A stretch of 64,000 nt of DNA from positions 444,501 through 508,500 of the forward strand of contig NZ_CP103834.1 of NCBI RefSeq assembly GCF_029774175.1, in the 5' to 3' direction. The notes below the pieces were generated by a model. It was not told the origin of the DNA and did not search any database. It saw only the letters and a program-made list of their open reading frames with translations. Below, piece after piece: positions 8,148 through 16,397 of the stretch. The DNA comes from Actinobacillus genomosp. 1 (GTDB taxonomy: Bacteria; Pseudomonadota; Gammaproteobacteria; Enterobacterales; Pasteurellaceae). The stretch's first letter is position 1; every line of letters starts with the position of its first letter. The position numbers and the translations under genes are program-made.

Positions 8148-9418
8148 ATATCCAACAATTGATTGAAAATGCACGTCAAGGTGCACAATCTCCGGTTGTT
8201 CATCAACATTTTGACCCAAGTTTTGAAAGCTGTTTGAAATGCACCGCTTGTACGGCGGTGTGTCCGGTTTCGCGTAATAATCCGTTTTATCCGGGGCCGA
8301 AACAATCAGGCCCGGATGGCGAGCGTTTACGTCTGAAAAGCCCTGACTTCTACGATGAAGCCTTGAAATATTGTACTAACTGTAAACGTTGTGAAATTGC
8401 TTGCCCGTCAGATGTAAAAATCGGTGACATTATCGTACGTGCGAGAAATCGTCACGTTGAGCGTCAAAATAAACCGTTGATTCACAAATTACGTGATGCG
8501 GTATTAAGTAATACCGATATTATGGGTACGATGAATACGCCGTTTGCGCCGATTGTGAATACGATTACCGGTTTAAAAGCGACCCGTTTCTTGTTAGAGA
8601 AAACTTTAAAAGTCAGCCAACACCGTACCTTACCGAGATATTCATTCGGTTCGTTCCGTAATTGGTATATGAAAAAAGAAGCGAAACGCCAGGCGCAATT
8701 CAAAGAGCAAGTCGCTTATTACCACGGTTGTTATGTGAACTATAATAATCCGCAGTTAGGGAAAGAAGTGATTGACGTAATGAATGCGTTGGATATCGGT
8801 GTGGTTTTGCTTGAGAAAGAAAAATGTTGCGGTTTACCGTTAATGGTGAACGGTTTTCCGGAAAGAGCGAAAAAACAGGCAGAATTCAACCTTAAATATC
8901 TTGAAAAAACCGTTGATAAGCAGTTAGAAGTGATCGGTACGTCTTCAAGCTGTACGGCAAATATTAAAGAAGAATACAGCCACGTCCTCGGTATGCCGAA
9001 TACCAAAGTGAAATCGCATATTGATATCGTGACACGCCATTTGTATAAATTGCAAAAAGCAGGCAGAAAATTACCGCTTAAACCGATGCGTTTACGTGTT
9101 GCTTATCATACGGCTTGTCACGTGGAAAAAGCAGGTTGGGCACCTTATACGTTGGAATTGTTAAAACAAATTCCGGAGTTAGAAGTAGTCATGTTGCCAT
9201 CGCAATGTTGTGGTATTGCAGGAACTTACGGTTTTAAAGCGGAAAACTATGAAACATCACAAGCGATCGGCCGCACGTTGTTTGAACATATCAATGAAGG
9301 CGGTTTTGATTATGTGATTTCAGAGTGTGAAACCTGTAAATGGCAGATTGATATGTCGAGCAATGTCACTTGCTTACATCCAATCACTTTATTATCAATG
9401 GCATTGGATAAACGCTAA
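8144..9418 (+). CDS. glpC: Anaerobic glycerol-3-phosphate dehydrogenase subunit C (iron-sulfur, membrane anchor)
   Basis: GlpC is the iron-sulfur subunit that anchors the GlpAB dimer to the membrane and hands electrons to the quinone pool. I use the ATG at 8144, which overlaps the glpB stop (ATGA), rather than the in-frame ATG at 8081 inside glpB. The 424-residue product has two ferredoxin clusters (CLKCTACTAVCPV near residue 24 and CTNCKRCEIACPSDV near 72) and two cysteine-rich CCG domains (EKCCGLP and SQCCGIAG) typical of heterodisulfide-reductase-like subunits. It ends the operon; the riboflavin riboswitch promoter follows at once. Confidence 0.96.
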   Translation: MNIQQLIENARQGAQSPVVHQHFDPSFESCLKCTACTAVCPVSRNNPFYPGPKQSGPDGERLRLKSPDFYDEALKYCTNCKRCEIACPSDVKIGDIIVRARNRHVERQNKPLIHKLRDAVLSNTDIMGTMNTPFAPIVNTITGLKATRFLLEKTLKVSQHRTLPRYSFGSFRNWYMKKEAKRQAQFKEQVAYYHGCYVNYNNPQLGKEVIDVMNALDIGVVLLEKEKCCGLPLMVNGFPERAKKQAEFNLKYLEKTVDKQLEVIGTSSSCTANIKEEYSHVLGMPNTKVKSHIDIVTRHLYKLQKAGRKLPLKPMRLRVAYHTACHVEKAGWAPYTLELLKQIPELEVVMLPSQCCGIAGTYGFKAENYETSQAIGRTLFEHINEGGFDYVISECETCKWQIDMSSNVTCLHPITLLSMALDKR

Positions 9419-9425
9419 TTCTTGC

Positions 9426-9437
9426 TTGACATTGACA
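9426..9437 (+). promoter_or_regulatory. Candidate promoter -35 elements upstream of the FMN riboswitch
   Basis: Two adjacent TTGACA hexamers (9426-9431 and 9432-9437) lie immediately after glpC and 37-48 bases before the riboswitch stem. The matching -10 is weak (CAAAAT or TTGCAA at about 17 bases). They are the only good -35 matches in the short gap, so they probably belong to the rib operon promoter. Confidence 0.45.
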
Positions 9438-9473
9438 ATCAAAAGTCGCAAAATTTGCAACAATTTTTTAATA

Positions 9474-9591
9474 ATCTTCAGGGCAGGGTGAAATTCCCGA
9501 TCGGCGGTAAAGTCCGCGAGCCGAACGAAAAAGGTTTGGCAGGAACCGGTGAGATTCCGGTACCGACAGTATAGTCTGGATGGAAGAAGAT
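9474..9591 (+). promoter_or_regulatory. FMN riboswitch (RFN element)
   Basis: The sequence contains the conserved RFN core. This includes AGGGCAGGGTGAAATTCCCG, GGCGGTAAAGTCCGCGAGC, ACCGGTGAGATTCCGGTACC and ACAGTATAGTCTGGATGGAAGAAGA, closed by a basal stem pairing ATCTTC (9474) with GAAGAT (9591). It lies ahead of ribD and is followed by a terminator hairpin. By family knowledge, FMN binding would favour termination and shut off riboflavin synthesis. Recognition is certain. Confidence 0.97.
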
Positions 9592-9633
9592 GAAATAACC
9601 GTGTAAGCGGTGGTTTTTCCTATCTTTTTTACA

Positions 9634-9666
9634 AGCCTTGAGATCGAAAGATTTCAAGGCTTTTTT
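9634..9666 (+). terminator. Riboswitch expression-platform terminator
   Basis: AGCCTTGA (9634-9641) pairs with TCAAGGCT (9654-9661), followed by six T. It sits between the FMN aptamer and the ribD start, the usual place of the regulated terminator. Confidence 0.85.
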
Positions 9667-9727
9667 CATCATTAGGGTAAACACGCCTGTAATGTGTTTT
9701 CCTCTGCCCTCAAATAGTTTCAAAACA

Positions 9728-10813
9728 ATGACTGATTTAGACTATATGCGCCGTGCCATTGCACTGGCAAAACAAGGTTTAGGCTGGACGAATCCCAATC
9801 CGCTTGTCGGTTGTGTAATCGTCAAAAACGGTGAAATCGTTGCCGAAGGTTACCATGAAAAGATCGGTGGTTGGCATGCGGAACGTAATGCCGTTTTACA
9901 TTGTAAGGAAGATCTTTTCGGGGCGACTGCTTATGTAACACTTGAGCCTTGTTGTCATCACGGACGCACGCCACCTTGTTCGGATTTATTAATTGAACGG
10001 GGCATTAAAAAAGTGTTTATCGGTTCAAGTGATCCGAATCCTTTAGTGGCGGGGCGAGGAGCAAGCCAGTTACGCCAAGCCGGTGTTGAGGTAGTGGAAG
10101 GTTTACTCAAAGACGAATGCGATGCACTAAACCCGATTTTTTTCCACTATATTCAAACTAAACGCCCGTATGTGTTGATGAAATATGCGATGACGGCAGA
10201 CGGAAAAATTGCAACGAGTACCGGCGAATCCAAATGGATTACCGGTGAATCGGCAAGAGCAAGAGTACAACAAACTCGCCATCAATATAGTGCGATTATG
10301 GTGGGAGTGGATACAGTGCTTGCCGATAATCCGATGCTAAATAGCCGAATGCCGAATGCGAAACAACCTGTTCGGATTGTCTGCGATAGCCAATTACGTA
10401 CACCGTTGGATTGCCAGTTAGTGCAAACAGCGAAAGAATATCGCACCGTGATTGCAACCGTTAGTGACGATTTGCAAAAAATTGAGCAATTTAGACCGCT
10501 TGGCGTAGAAGTCTTAGTGTGTAAAGCTCGAAACAAGCGGGTGGATTTGCAAGATCTTTTGCAAAAGCTTGGCGAAATGCAGATCGACAGCCTGTTATTA
10601 GAAGGCGGTTCAAGTTTAAATTTCAGTGCGTTAGAAAGTGGTATCGTGAATCGAGTACATTGCTATATCGCACCGAAATTAGTCGGGGGTAAACAAGCGA
10701 AAACCCCAATCGGCGGTAAGGGAATTCAACAAATCGACCAAGCGGTTAAATTAAAATTGAAATCGACCGAGCTTATTGGCGAAGATATTTTGTTGGATTA
10801 TGAAGTTTTATGA
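9728..10813 (+). CDS. ribD: Bifunctional diaminohydroxyphosphoribosylaminopyrimidine deaminase / 5-amino-6-(5-phosphoribosylamino)uracil reductase RibD
   Basis: RibD carries out the second and third steps of the pyrimidine branch of riboflavin synthesis. I place the start at 9728 (MTDLDYMRRAIALAKQG). An in-frame upstream extension begins inside the terminator hairpin and is unlikely to be translated. The N-terminal deaminase domain has the zinc motifs HAERNAV (about residue 49) and LEPCCHHGRTPPC (about 75). The reductase domain starts near residue 148 (YVLMKYAMTADGKIATSTGE). The protein is 361 residues, of normal length. It is the first gene of the rib operon, and in A. pleuropneumoniae literature this gene is called ribG. 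Confidence 0.96.
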   Translation: MTDLDYMRRAIALAKQGLGWTNPNPLVGCVIVKNGEIVAEGYHEKIGGWHAERNAVLHCKEDLFGATAYVTLEPCCHHGRTPPCSDLLIERGIKKVFIGSSDPNPLVAGRGASQLRQAGVEVVEGLLKDECDALNPIFFHYIQTKRPYVLMKYAMTADGKIATSTGESKWITGESARARVQQTRHQYSAIMVGVDTVLADNPMLNSRMPNAKQPVRIVCDSQLRTPLDCQLVQTAKEYRTVIATVSDDLQKIEQFRPLGVEVLVCKARNKRVDLQDLLQKLGEMQIDSLLLEGGSSLNFSALESGIVNRVHCYIAPKLVGGKQAKTPIGGKGIQQIDQAVKLKLKSTELIGEDILLDYEVL

Positions 10814-10860
10814 TGCTCTCTCTGGTTAAGAGCGAGTAGATATAAACAGCGGAGGAAAAA

Positions 10861-11508
10861 ATGTTCACGGGTATTATTGAAGAAGTCGGCAAAATTGCTC
10901 AAATTCATAAACAAGGCGAATTTGCGGTCGTGACAATTAATGCGGCAAAGGTATTACAAGATGTTCATTTAGGCGACAGCATTGCTGTAAACGGTGTATG
11001 TTTAACCGTAACGTCTTTTTCAAGCAATCAATTTACCGCCGATGTGATGTCTGAAACGTTAAAACGTACTTCATTAGGTGAATTAAAACCGAATAGTCCG
11101 GTTAATTTGGAACGAGCGATGGCGGCAAACGGACGTTTTGGCGGACATATTGTTTCGGGCCATATTGACGGCACCGGAGAAATTGCGGAAATCATACCGG
11201 CACATAATTCAACGTGGTATCGCATTAAAACCTCTCCGAAGTTAATGCGTTATATTATCGAGAAAGGTTCGATTACCATTGATGGTATTAGCCTGACCGT
11301 AGTGGATACCGATGATGAAAGTTTCCGCGTGTCGATTATTCCGCATACGATTAAAGAAACCAATTTAGGTTCGAAAAAAATCGGCAGTACTGTCAATTTA
11401 GAAAACGACATTGTCGGCAAATATATCGAACAGTTTTTGCTAAAAAAGCCGGCGGATGAGCCGAAAAGTAATCTTAGTTTAGACTTTTTAAAGCAGGCAG
11501 GATTTTAA
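10861..11508 (+). CDS. ribE: Riboflavin synthase alpha subunit
   Basis: The enzyme converts two molecules of 6,7-dimethyl-8-ribityllumazine into riboflavin and a pyrimidine. The 215-residue product starts with the diagnostic MFTGIIEEVG. It is built of two related halves: residues 1-97 with SIAVNGVCLTV and 98-200 with SITIDGISLTVV, each a lumazine-binding domain. A good ribosome site (GCGGAGG) precedes the ATG. It follows ribD by 47 bases in the same operon. It is also called ribC in enteric bacteria and ribB in older A. pleuropneumoniae papers. Confident assignment. Confidence 0.96.
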   Translation: MFTGIIEEVGKIAQIHKQGEFAVVTINAAKVLQDVHLGDSIAVNGVCLTVTSFSSNQFTADVMSETLKRTSLGELKPNSPVNLERAMAANGRFGGHIVSGHIDGTGEIAEIIPAHNSTWYRIKTSPKLMRYIIEKGSITIDGISLTVVDTDDESFRVSIIPHTIKETNLGSKKIGSTVNLENDIVGKYIEQFLLKKPADEPKSNLSLDFLKQAGF

Positions 11509-11567
11509 GATTCATAGAAACACCACATAGTATGTTTCTATCGACAAAAAATGTATAGGAAAAGAAG

Positions 11568-12773
11568 ATGACAGATTTCCAATTTTCAAAAGTAGAAGAA
11601 GCGATTGAAGCGATTCGCCAAGGCAAAATCATTTTAGTGACCGATGACGAAGATCGCGAAAACGAAGGTGATTTTATCTGTGCGGCAGAATTTGCCACAC
11701 CGGAAAATATCAACTTTATGGCAACTTACGGTAAAGGCTTAATTTGCACACCTGTTTCTCAAGAGATCGCAAATAAACTTAATTTCCATCCGATGGTTCC
11801 GGTTAATCAGGACAATCACGAAACCGCATTTACCGTTTCAGTCGATCATATTGATACGGGAACAGGTATTTCTGCATTTGAGCGTTCAATTACCGCAATG
11901 AAAATTGTAGATGATAATGCTAAAGCAAGTGATTTCCGTCGCCCGGGGCATATGTTCCCATTAATCGCCAAAGACGGCGGTGTGTTAGTACGCAATGGTC
12001 ATACCGAAGCAACTGTGGATTTAGCTCGTTTAGCCGGATTAAAACACGCCGGTTTATGTTGTGAAATTATGGCGGATGACGGCACAATGATGACCATGCC
12101 GGATCTACAAAAATTTGCCGTAGAACACAATATGCCGTTTATCACGATTCAACAATTACAAGAATATCGCCGTAAACATGATAGCTTAGTGAAACAAATT
12201 TCTGTGGTAAAAATGCCGACTAAATACGGCGAATTTATGGCACATAGTTTTGTTGAAGTGATTTCAGGTAAAGAACACGTAGCGTTAGTCAAAGGCGATT
12301 TAACGGATGGTGAGCAAGTATTGGCACGTATTCATTCGGAATGTTTAACCGGTGACGCTTTCGGCTCTCAACGTTGTGATTGTGGTCAGCAATTTGCCGC
12401 AGCAATGACACAAATCGAAAAAGAGGGCAGAGGTGTTATTCTCTATTTACGTCAAGAAGGACGTGGCATCGGTTTAATTAATAAGCTACGTGCTTACGAA
12501 CTACAAGATAAAGGGATGGATACGGTTGAAGCGAACGTGGCTTTAGGTTTTAAAGAGGACGAACGTGAGTATTATATCGGTGCGCAAATGTTCCAGCAGT
12601 TAGGCGTGAAATCGATCCGTTTATTGACCAATAATCCGGCAAAAATTGAAGGCTTAAAAGAGCAAGGGTTAAATATCGTTGCGCGTGAGCCGATTATTGT
12701 AGAACCGAACAAAAATGACATTGATTACCTAAAAGTAAAACAGGTAAAAATGGGGCATATGTTTAACTTCTAA
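11568..12773 (+). CDS. ribBA: Bifunctional 3,4-dihydroxy-2-butanone-4-phosphate synthase / GTP cyclohydrolase II
   Basis: This enzyme supplies both precursors of the lumazine: DHBP from ribulose-5-phosphate and the pyrimidine from GTP. The N-terminal half (about residues 1-200) is RibB-like, with TDDEDRENEGDFICAAE and the motif HTEATVDLARLAGL. The C-terminal half is RibA-like, with the zinc-binding SECLTGDAFGSQRCDCG and RQEGRGIGLINK. At 401 residues both halves look complete. Enterics keep the two activities on separate genes, so the fusion resembles Bacillus and other Pasteurellaceae with a rib operon. It lies 59 bases after ribE. Confidence 0.97.
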   Translation: MTDFQFSKVEEAIEAIRQGKIILVTDDEDRENEGDFICAAEFATPENINFMATYGKGLICTPVSQEIANKLNFHPMVPVNQDNHETAFTVSVDHIDTGTGISAFERSITAMKIVDDNAKASDFRRPGHMFPLIAKDGGVLVRNGHTEATVDLARLAGLKHAGLCCEIMADDGTMMTMPDLQKFAVEHNMPFITIQQLQEYRRKHDSLVKQISVVKMPTKYGEFMAHSFVEVISGKEHVALVKGDLTDGEQVLARIHSECLTGDAFGSQRCDCGQQFAAAMTQIEKEGRGVILYLRQEGRGIGLINKLRAYELQDKGMDTVEANVALGFKEDEREYYIGAQMFQQLGVKSIRLLTNNPAKIEGLKEQGLNIVAREPIIVEPNKNDIDYLKVKQVKMGHMFNF

Positions 12774-12795
12774 CTTTAACAACCGTATGTAGTGT

Positions 12796-12820
12796 TAGGG
12801 ATGCAAGCGTTGCGTCCCTA
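12796..12820. repeat. Near-perfect palindrome between ribBA and ribH
   Basis: TAGGGATGCAA and TTGCGTCCCTA form an 11-base stem (one G-T pair) around GCG. There is no T run, so it is not a good terminator. It may be a processing hairpin or a copy of a dispersed palindromic repeat, which cannot be decided from one copy. Confidence 0.6.
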
Positions 12821-12833
12821 CTATAAAATGATA

Positions 12834-12870
12834 CAAGCGGTCACTTTTTTATAAAATTTTGCATATTTCA
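12834..12870 (+). repeat. Single Actinobacillus-type DNA uptake sequence
   Basis: ACAAGCGGTCACTTTTTTAT followed by AAAATTTTGCA shows the full extended form of the Apl-type uptake signal (core plus two T-rich segments). It lies unpaired in the ribBA-ribH gap. Confidence 0.75.
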
Positions 12871-12883
12871 AGAGGACAAAAAA

Positions 12884-13345
12884 ATGGCAAAGATTACAGG
12901 TAACTTAGTTGCGACAGGTTTAAAATTCGGTATTGTAACCGCACGTTTCAACGATTTTATCAACGATAAATTATTAAGCGGTGCAGTTGATACCTTAGTG
13001 CGTCACGGTGCCGATGAAAACGATATTGATACGGCGTGGGTGCCGGGTGCATTTGAAATTCCGTTAGTGGCGAAAAAAATGGCAACCAGCGGTAAATATG
13101 ATGCGGTAATTTGTTTAGGGACAGTAATTCGCGGTTCAACAACTCACTATGACTACGTATGTAATGAAGCGGCAAAAGGTATTGGTGCAGTTGCATTAGA
13201 AACCGGTGTACCGGTGATTTTCGGTGTATTAACCACAGAAAATATCGAACAAGCAATCGAGCGTGCAGGTACTAAAGCGGGTAACAAAGGTTCGGAATGT
13301 GCATTAGGCGCAATTGAAATGGTAAACGTATTAAAAGCGATCTAA
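12884..13345 (+). CDS. ribH: 6,7-dimethyl-8-ribityllumazine synthase
   Basis: RibH condenses DHBP with 5-amino-6-ribitylaminouracil to form the lumazine, the penultimate step to riboflavin. The 153-residue product has the family motifs FGIVTARFNDFI, VPGAFEIPLVAKKMA, CLGTVIRGSTTHYDYV (the active-site His of the family lies about here) and FGVLTTENIEQAIERAG. It usually assembles as a 60-mer or decamer. It is the last gene of the rib operon, after a 110-base gap containing a palindrome and an uptake sequence. A strong bidirectional hairpin follows it. Confidence 0.97.
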   Translation: MAKITGNLVATGLKFGIVTARFNDFINDKLLSGAVDTLVRHGADENDIDTAWVPGAFEIPLVAKKMATSGKYDAVICLGTVIRGSTTHYDYVCNEAAKGIGAVALETGVPVIFGVLTTENIEQAIERAGTKAGNKGSECALGAIEMVNVLKAI

Positions 13346-13365
13346 TTTTCGTTTGACGTGTAAAA

Positions 13366-13421
13366 ACAAGCGGTCGTTTTTGACTGGAATTTTGCAAATT
13401 TCCCGTTAAAAACGACCGCTT
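13366..13421. terminator. Bidirectional terminator made of an inverted uptake-sequence pair (ribH/greB)
   Basis: AAGCGGTCGTTTTT (13368-13381) and its exact complement (13408-13421) give a 14-base stem ending in T-rich DNA on either strand. It sits between convergent ribH and greB. Each arm is an Actinobacillus uptake signal core. Confidence 0.8.
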
Positions 13422-13432
13422 ATATTTTATGT

Positions 13433-13921
13433 CTAGTAAAGACCTTCTTTCTCGTACCAGATTTTGTTGATATATAGTAAGCTTTTGCCAAGTGGCGTAT
13501 CCACCTTAATTTCATCATCCACTTCTTTGCCGATTAACGCTCGGGCAACCGGCGAATCAATCGAAATCCAATTCTTAGCCGGATCAAATTCATCACAACC
13601 GACTATCCGATATTGCTTGGTTTCGCCTTGTTCATTTTCCAGTTCAACCCACGCACCGAAAAACACTTTACCTTCTTGTTTCGGATGATAATCCACGATT
13701 TGTAACACTTCTAAACGTTTGGATAAAAAACGAACTCGGCGATCAATTTCACGTAAACGACGTTTACCGTAAATATATTCGGCATTCTCGCTGCGATCAC
13801 CTAAAGCGGCGGCTTCCGAAACCGCTTGTGTTACTTTCGGACGCTCATCTTTCCATAAAAATTTAAGCTCTTGATCTAAGGTTTGCCACCCGCCGCGCGT
13901 AATATAATTTGATTTCGCCAC
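13433..13921 (-). CDS. greB: Transcription elongation factor GreB
   Basis: GreB rescues backtracked RNA polymerase by stimulating cleavage of the transcript. The 162-residue protein has the N-terminal coiled-coil with the acidic tip region (EAAALGDRSENAEYIYGKRR, about residues 37-56) and the C-terminal FKBP-like domain (SIDSPVARALIGKEVDDEIK). The start MAKSNYITRGGWQTLDQELK and the KRRLREIDRRVRFLSKRLE basic patch favour GreB over GreA. It lies 9 bases downstream of kdsD on the same strand, so the two probably share a transcript. Confidence 0.94.
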   Translation of the reverse strand: MAKSNYITRGGWQTLDQELKFLWKDERPKVTQAVSEAAALGDRSENAEYIYGKRRLREIDRRVRFLSKRLEVLQIVDYHPKQEGKVFFGAWVELENEQGETKQYRIVGCDEFDPAKNWISIDSPVARALIGKEVDDEIKVDTPLGKSLLYINKIWYEKEGLY

Positions 13922-13930
13922 AAAATATCC

Positions 13931-14866
13931 TTAACTTGAGAATTCCATAATACCGGATACTTTGCCTTCATCATTCAGCGCAATCAACGAATGAATATGT
14001 AACTCTTTCATCATTTCTTCCGCTTTCGCCAAATAAGTGGTGTCCGAAATGGTTTTTGGCTGTTTTGACATAATTTGCTCAGCGGTTTTCGTGAGACTTT
14101 CCGCACCGAATTTAGCGAGAGTACGACGTATATCGCCGTCGGTAATAATGCCTTTTAATTGCTCATCTTGCATAATCAGCGCAACTCCCATTCTGCCTTC
14201 GTTGATTACACTCAGAATCGTACTGAAATCCGCATTCGGCTGTGTAATCGGCAACTTGGTTTGCATTACGTCTTTTACTCGATTGAGCAATTTACGTCCT
14301 AAACTGCCACCCGGGTGGAAGCGGGCGAAATCTTCCGCTTTAAAACCACGAGCATTAATCAATGCAATCGCCAGCGCATCGCCTAGCGCCATAGTCACCA
14401 ATGTTGATGTAGTAGGGGCAAGATTATTCGGACAAGCTTCTCGCTCAACACTAATATTAAGAATTAAATTAGCGTGTTGAGCAAGCGTTGAATTCGGATT
14501 GCCGGTCATCGCAATAATTTGATTCCCAAAGCTTTTTAGACTTGGTAATAATTTAATCACATCATCGGTTTCTCCGCTGTTGGAAATCAGAATCACCACA
14601 TCAATCGGTTTTAACATTCCTAAATCGCCGTGGAACGCTTCGGTCGGATGTAAATAAAAACTTGGCGTACCGGTTGAAGCAAACGTCGCTACCATTTTTT
14701 GCCCGACTAAACCTGATTTACCGATACCGGCAACCACGACACGTCCTTCGCAGTTTAAAATCATTTCGACCGCTTGATTGAAACTACTGTCTAAACGCTG
14801 ATTTAGCTGGTTTATTGCTTGGCTATAAAAACTGAGGGTTTCTTTTGCACTCTCTAAGTAATTCAT
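13931..14866 (-). CDS. kdsD: D-arabinose 5-phosphate isomerase KdsD
   Basis: KdsD interconverts ribulose-5-phosphate and arabinose-5-phosphate, the first step toward KDO of lipopolysaccharide. The 311-residue protein has an N-terminal SIS domain (VVVAGIGKSGLVGQKMVATF and LISNSGETDDVIKLLP) followed by two CBS motifs (about residues 200-311, from VMQTKLPITQPNADFSTIL). It is about 17 residues shorter than the E. coli enzyme at the C-terminus, which I take as family variation. Other LPS genes in the window (hldE, lpxA, lpxD, glycosyltransferases) are not adjacent. greB follows closely. Confidence 0.93.
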   Translation of the reverse strand: MNYLESAKETLSFYSQAINQLNQRLDSSFNQAVEMILNCEGRVVVAGIGKSGLVGQKMVATFASTGTPSFYLHPTEAFHGDLGMLKPIDVVILISNSGETDDVIKLLPSLKSFGNQIIAMTGNPNSTLAQHANLILNISVEREACPNNLAPTTSTLVTMALGDALAIALINARGFKAEDFARFHPGGSLGRKLLNRVKDVMQTKLPITQPNADFSTILSVINEGRMGVALIMQDEQLKGIITDGDIRRTLAKFGAESLTKTAEQIMSKQPKTISDTTYLAKAEEMMKELHIHSLIALNDEGKVSGIMEFSS

Positions 14867-14925
14867 ATAAGTCCCTAACTGGCAAAGTAGATAAAATTAA
14901 CAATATTATACACAAAGCAACAGAA

Positions 14926-14965
14926 AACCGCTTGTCTTACGCCTACTTTGGCGGAACAAGCGGTT
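14926..14965 (-). terminator. Terminator-like inverted uptake-sequence pair after pepB
   Basis: AACCGCTTGT (14926-14935) and ACAAGCGGTT (14956-14965) pair perfectly over 10 bases. On the minus strand the stem is followed by TTCTGTT. It lies just beyond the pepB stop, between pepB and kdsD. Confidence 0.6.
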
Positions 14966-14992
14966 AAATTTTCCGGAAATTTTACAAAAAGC

Positions 14993-16288
14993 TTATTGAG
15001 ATAAAAGCAGATTCGCTAGGGTTTTCATCCCTAAACCGGTTGCACCGGCTGCCCATAAATCACTTGCCGTTTTACGGAAAGTCGCAGAAGCATCAATATG
15101 TAACCAATTTTGCGCATAATCTTTAACAAAATAGGATAAAAATGCAGTCGCGGTACTTGCACCGGCGCCAACCGGTACCGAACCGATATTGGCAATATCG
15201 GCAAATGAAGATGAAATTTGTGAACGATGAAATTCTTCAAACGGTAAACGCCAGAACGGTTCGTTTTCCGCTTTTGCCGCATTAAATAAGTGAGCGGTTA
15301 ATTCATCATCCATTGAAAGTACCGAATGGTAGTCATTACCGACAGCCACTTTTGCCGCCCCGGTTAAGGTTGCCGCATCAATGATAAATTGTGCATTTTG
15401 TTCGCTCGCTTCAATTAGACCGTCCGCTAATACTAAACGACCTTCCGCATCGGTATTCAGCACTTCTGCTGTTACGCCATTGCGATATTCAATAATATCG
15501 CCTAATTTAAATGCGGTACTGCTTACCATATTTTCCGCACAGCATAGGTAGAGTTTTACTCGTTGTGTTAAGCCGCGACTGATCGCAAAGCCTAATGCAC
15601 CGGTTAATAAGGCTGCACCGCCCATATCAGTACGCATGGTACTCATTGAGTCACTCGGTTTAATGCTATAACCGCCGGTATCGAAGGTAATGCCTTTTCC
15701 GACTAAACAAGCAAGCACCGGTGCATTAATATCACCGCTTGGATTGAAATCCAATTTGAGCAATGCCGGTTTATTTGCCGAACCTTTGCCTACCGTCCAA
15801 ATGCCGTGATAACCCTGTTTTTTCAGTTCTTCACCGCTAATAATTTCTGCGGATACCGCATTTTTACCGAGATATTGCTCAGACTGTTTGGTAATAAACT
15901 CTGCCGCTTTTTGCGCTAAACGCTCAGGGGTAAGCGTTTCGGAAGATTCGTTAATCAGAGAACGGGTAAAGCCGGAGCAGTGTACACGTGCGTCAAATTC
16001 CGCTTGTTGTTCGGCTAAGTCGGGGTAACTCACCGTTCCTGCATTACGTACGCTTACAAAACCTTGATGGAATGCCCAGCATTCTTCTAAGCCCCAATCT
16101 GAACCGCTAAGTGCGACATTTAATATACCTTGATTTTTAATTTTACGAGCGGCACGTTGAATAGTGTCTAGCGGATTTTTTTGTAAGTGAATTGTCATAC
16201 CTTGTTGATTGGCAGACAGAATTGCATTTTTGCCCCATTGTTCGGGAGCGGTATTTTGTGAAAGCGTAATATTCATCGTAACCATCAT
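14993..16288 (-). CDS. pepB: Peptidase B (M17 leucyl aminopeptidase family)
   Basis: PepB is a cytosolic manganese/zinc aminopeptidase that removes N-terminal residues from short peptides. The 431-residue product has the M17 signature NTDAEGRLVLADGL and the metal-ligand segment KGITFDTGGYSIKPSDSMST upstream of it. The length matches PepB rather than PepA (about 500). AAGGA lies before an ATGATG doublet, so the exact initiating ATG is uncertain by one codon, and an ATG five codons in is a further option. The gene stands alone between hel and kdsD, with hairpin terminators on both sides. Confidence 0.93.
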   Translation of the reverse strand: MMVTMNITLSQNTAPEQWGKNAILSANQQGMTIHLQKNPLDTIQRAARKIKNQGILNVALSGSDWGLEECWAFHQGFVSVRNAGTVSYPDLAEQQAEFDARVHCSGFTRSLINESSETLTPERLAQKAAEFITKQSEQYLGKNAVSAEIISGEELKKQGYHGIWTVGKGSANKPALLKLDFNPSGDINAPVLACLVGKGITFDTGGYSIKPSDSMSTMRTDMGGAALLTGALGFAISRGLTQRVKLYLCCAENMVSSTAFKLGDIIEYRNGVTAEVLNTDAEGRLVLADGLIEASEQNAQFIIDAATLTGAAKVAVGNDYHSVLSMDDELTAHLFNAAKAENEPFWRLPFEEFHRSQISSSFADIANIGSVPVGAGASTATAFLSYFVKDYAQNWLHIDASATFRKTASDLWAAGATGLGMKTLANLLLSQ

Positions 16289-16353
16289 TATTTCCTTGTT
16301 AGGTTAAAATAAGCGGTTCAATCCTAGCAAAATTTTGTAAAGAGTGATAGAAA

Positions 16354-16376
16354 AAAGACCGCTTGCAGCGGTCTTT
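16354..16376 (-). terminator. Terminator after hel
   Basis: AAAGACCGC (16354-16362) and GCGGTCTTT (16368-16376) form a 9-base stem with a 5-base loop. On the minus strand it runs into six T. It overlaps uptake-sequence cores in both arms. Confidence 0.85.
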
Positions 16377-16397
16377 GGAATAAGAACTTATAATAAA

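Noticed and set aside
7961..8305. 114-codon minus-strand frame across the glpB-glpC junction
   Set aside because: It is the antisense shadow of two firmly identified coupled genes.
14037..14480. 147-codon plus-strand frame inside kdsD
   Set aside because: Antisense to the SIS/CBS coding region, with no ribosome site or family features.
13931..14866. kdsD as a C-terminally truncated gene
   Set aside because: It is about 17 residues shorter than E. coli but both CBS motifs are mostly present, and no downstream frame continues the protein; taken as normal variation.
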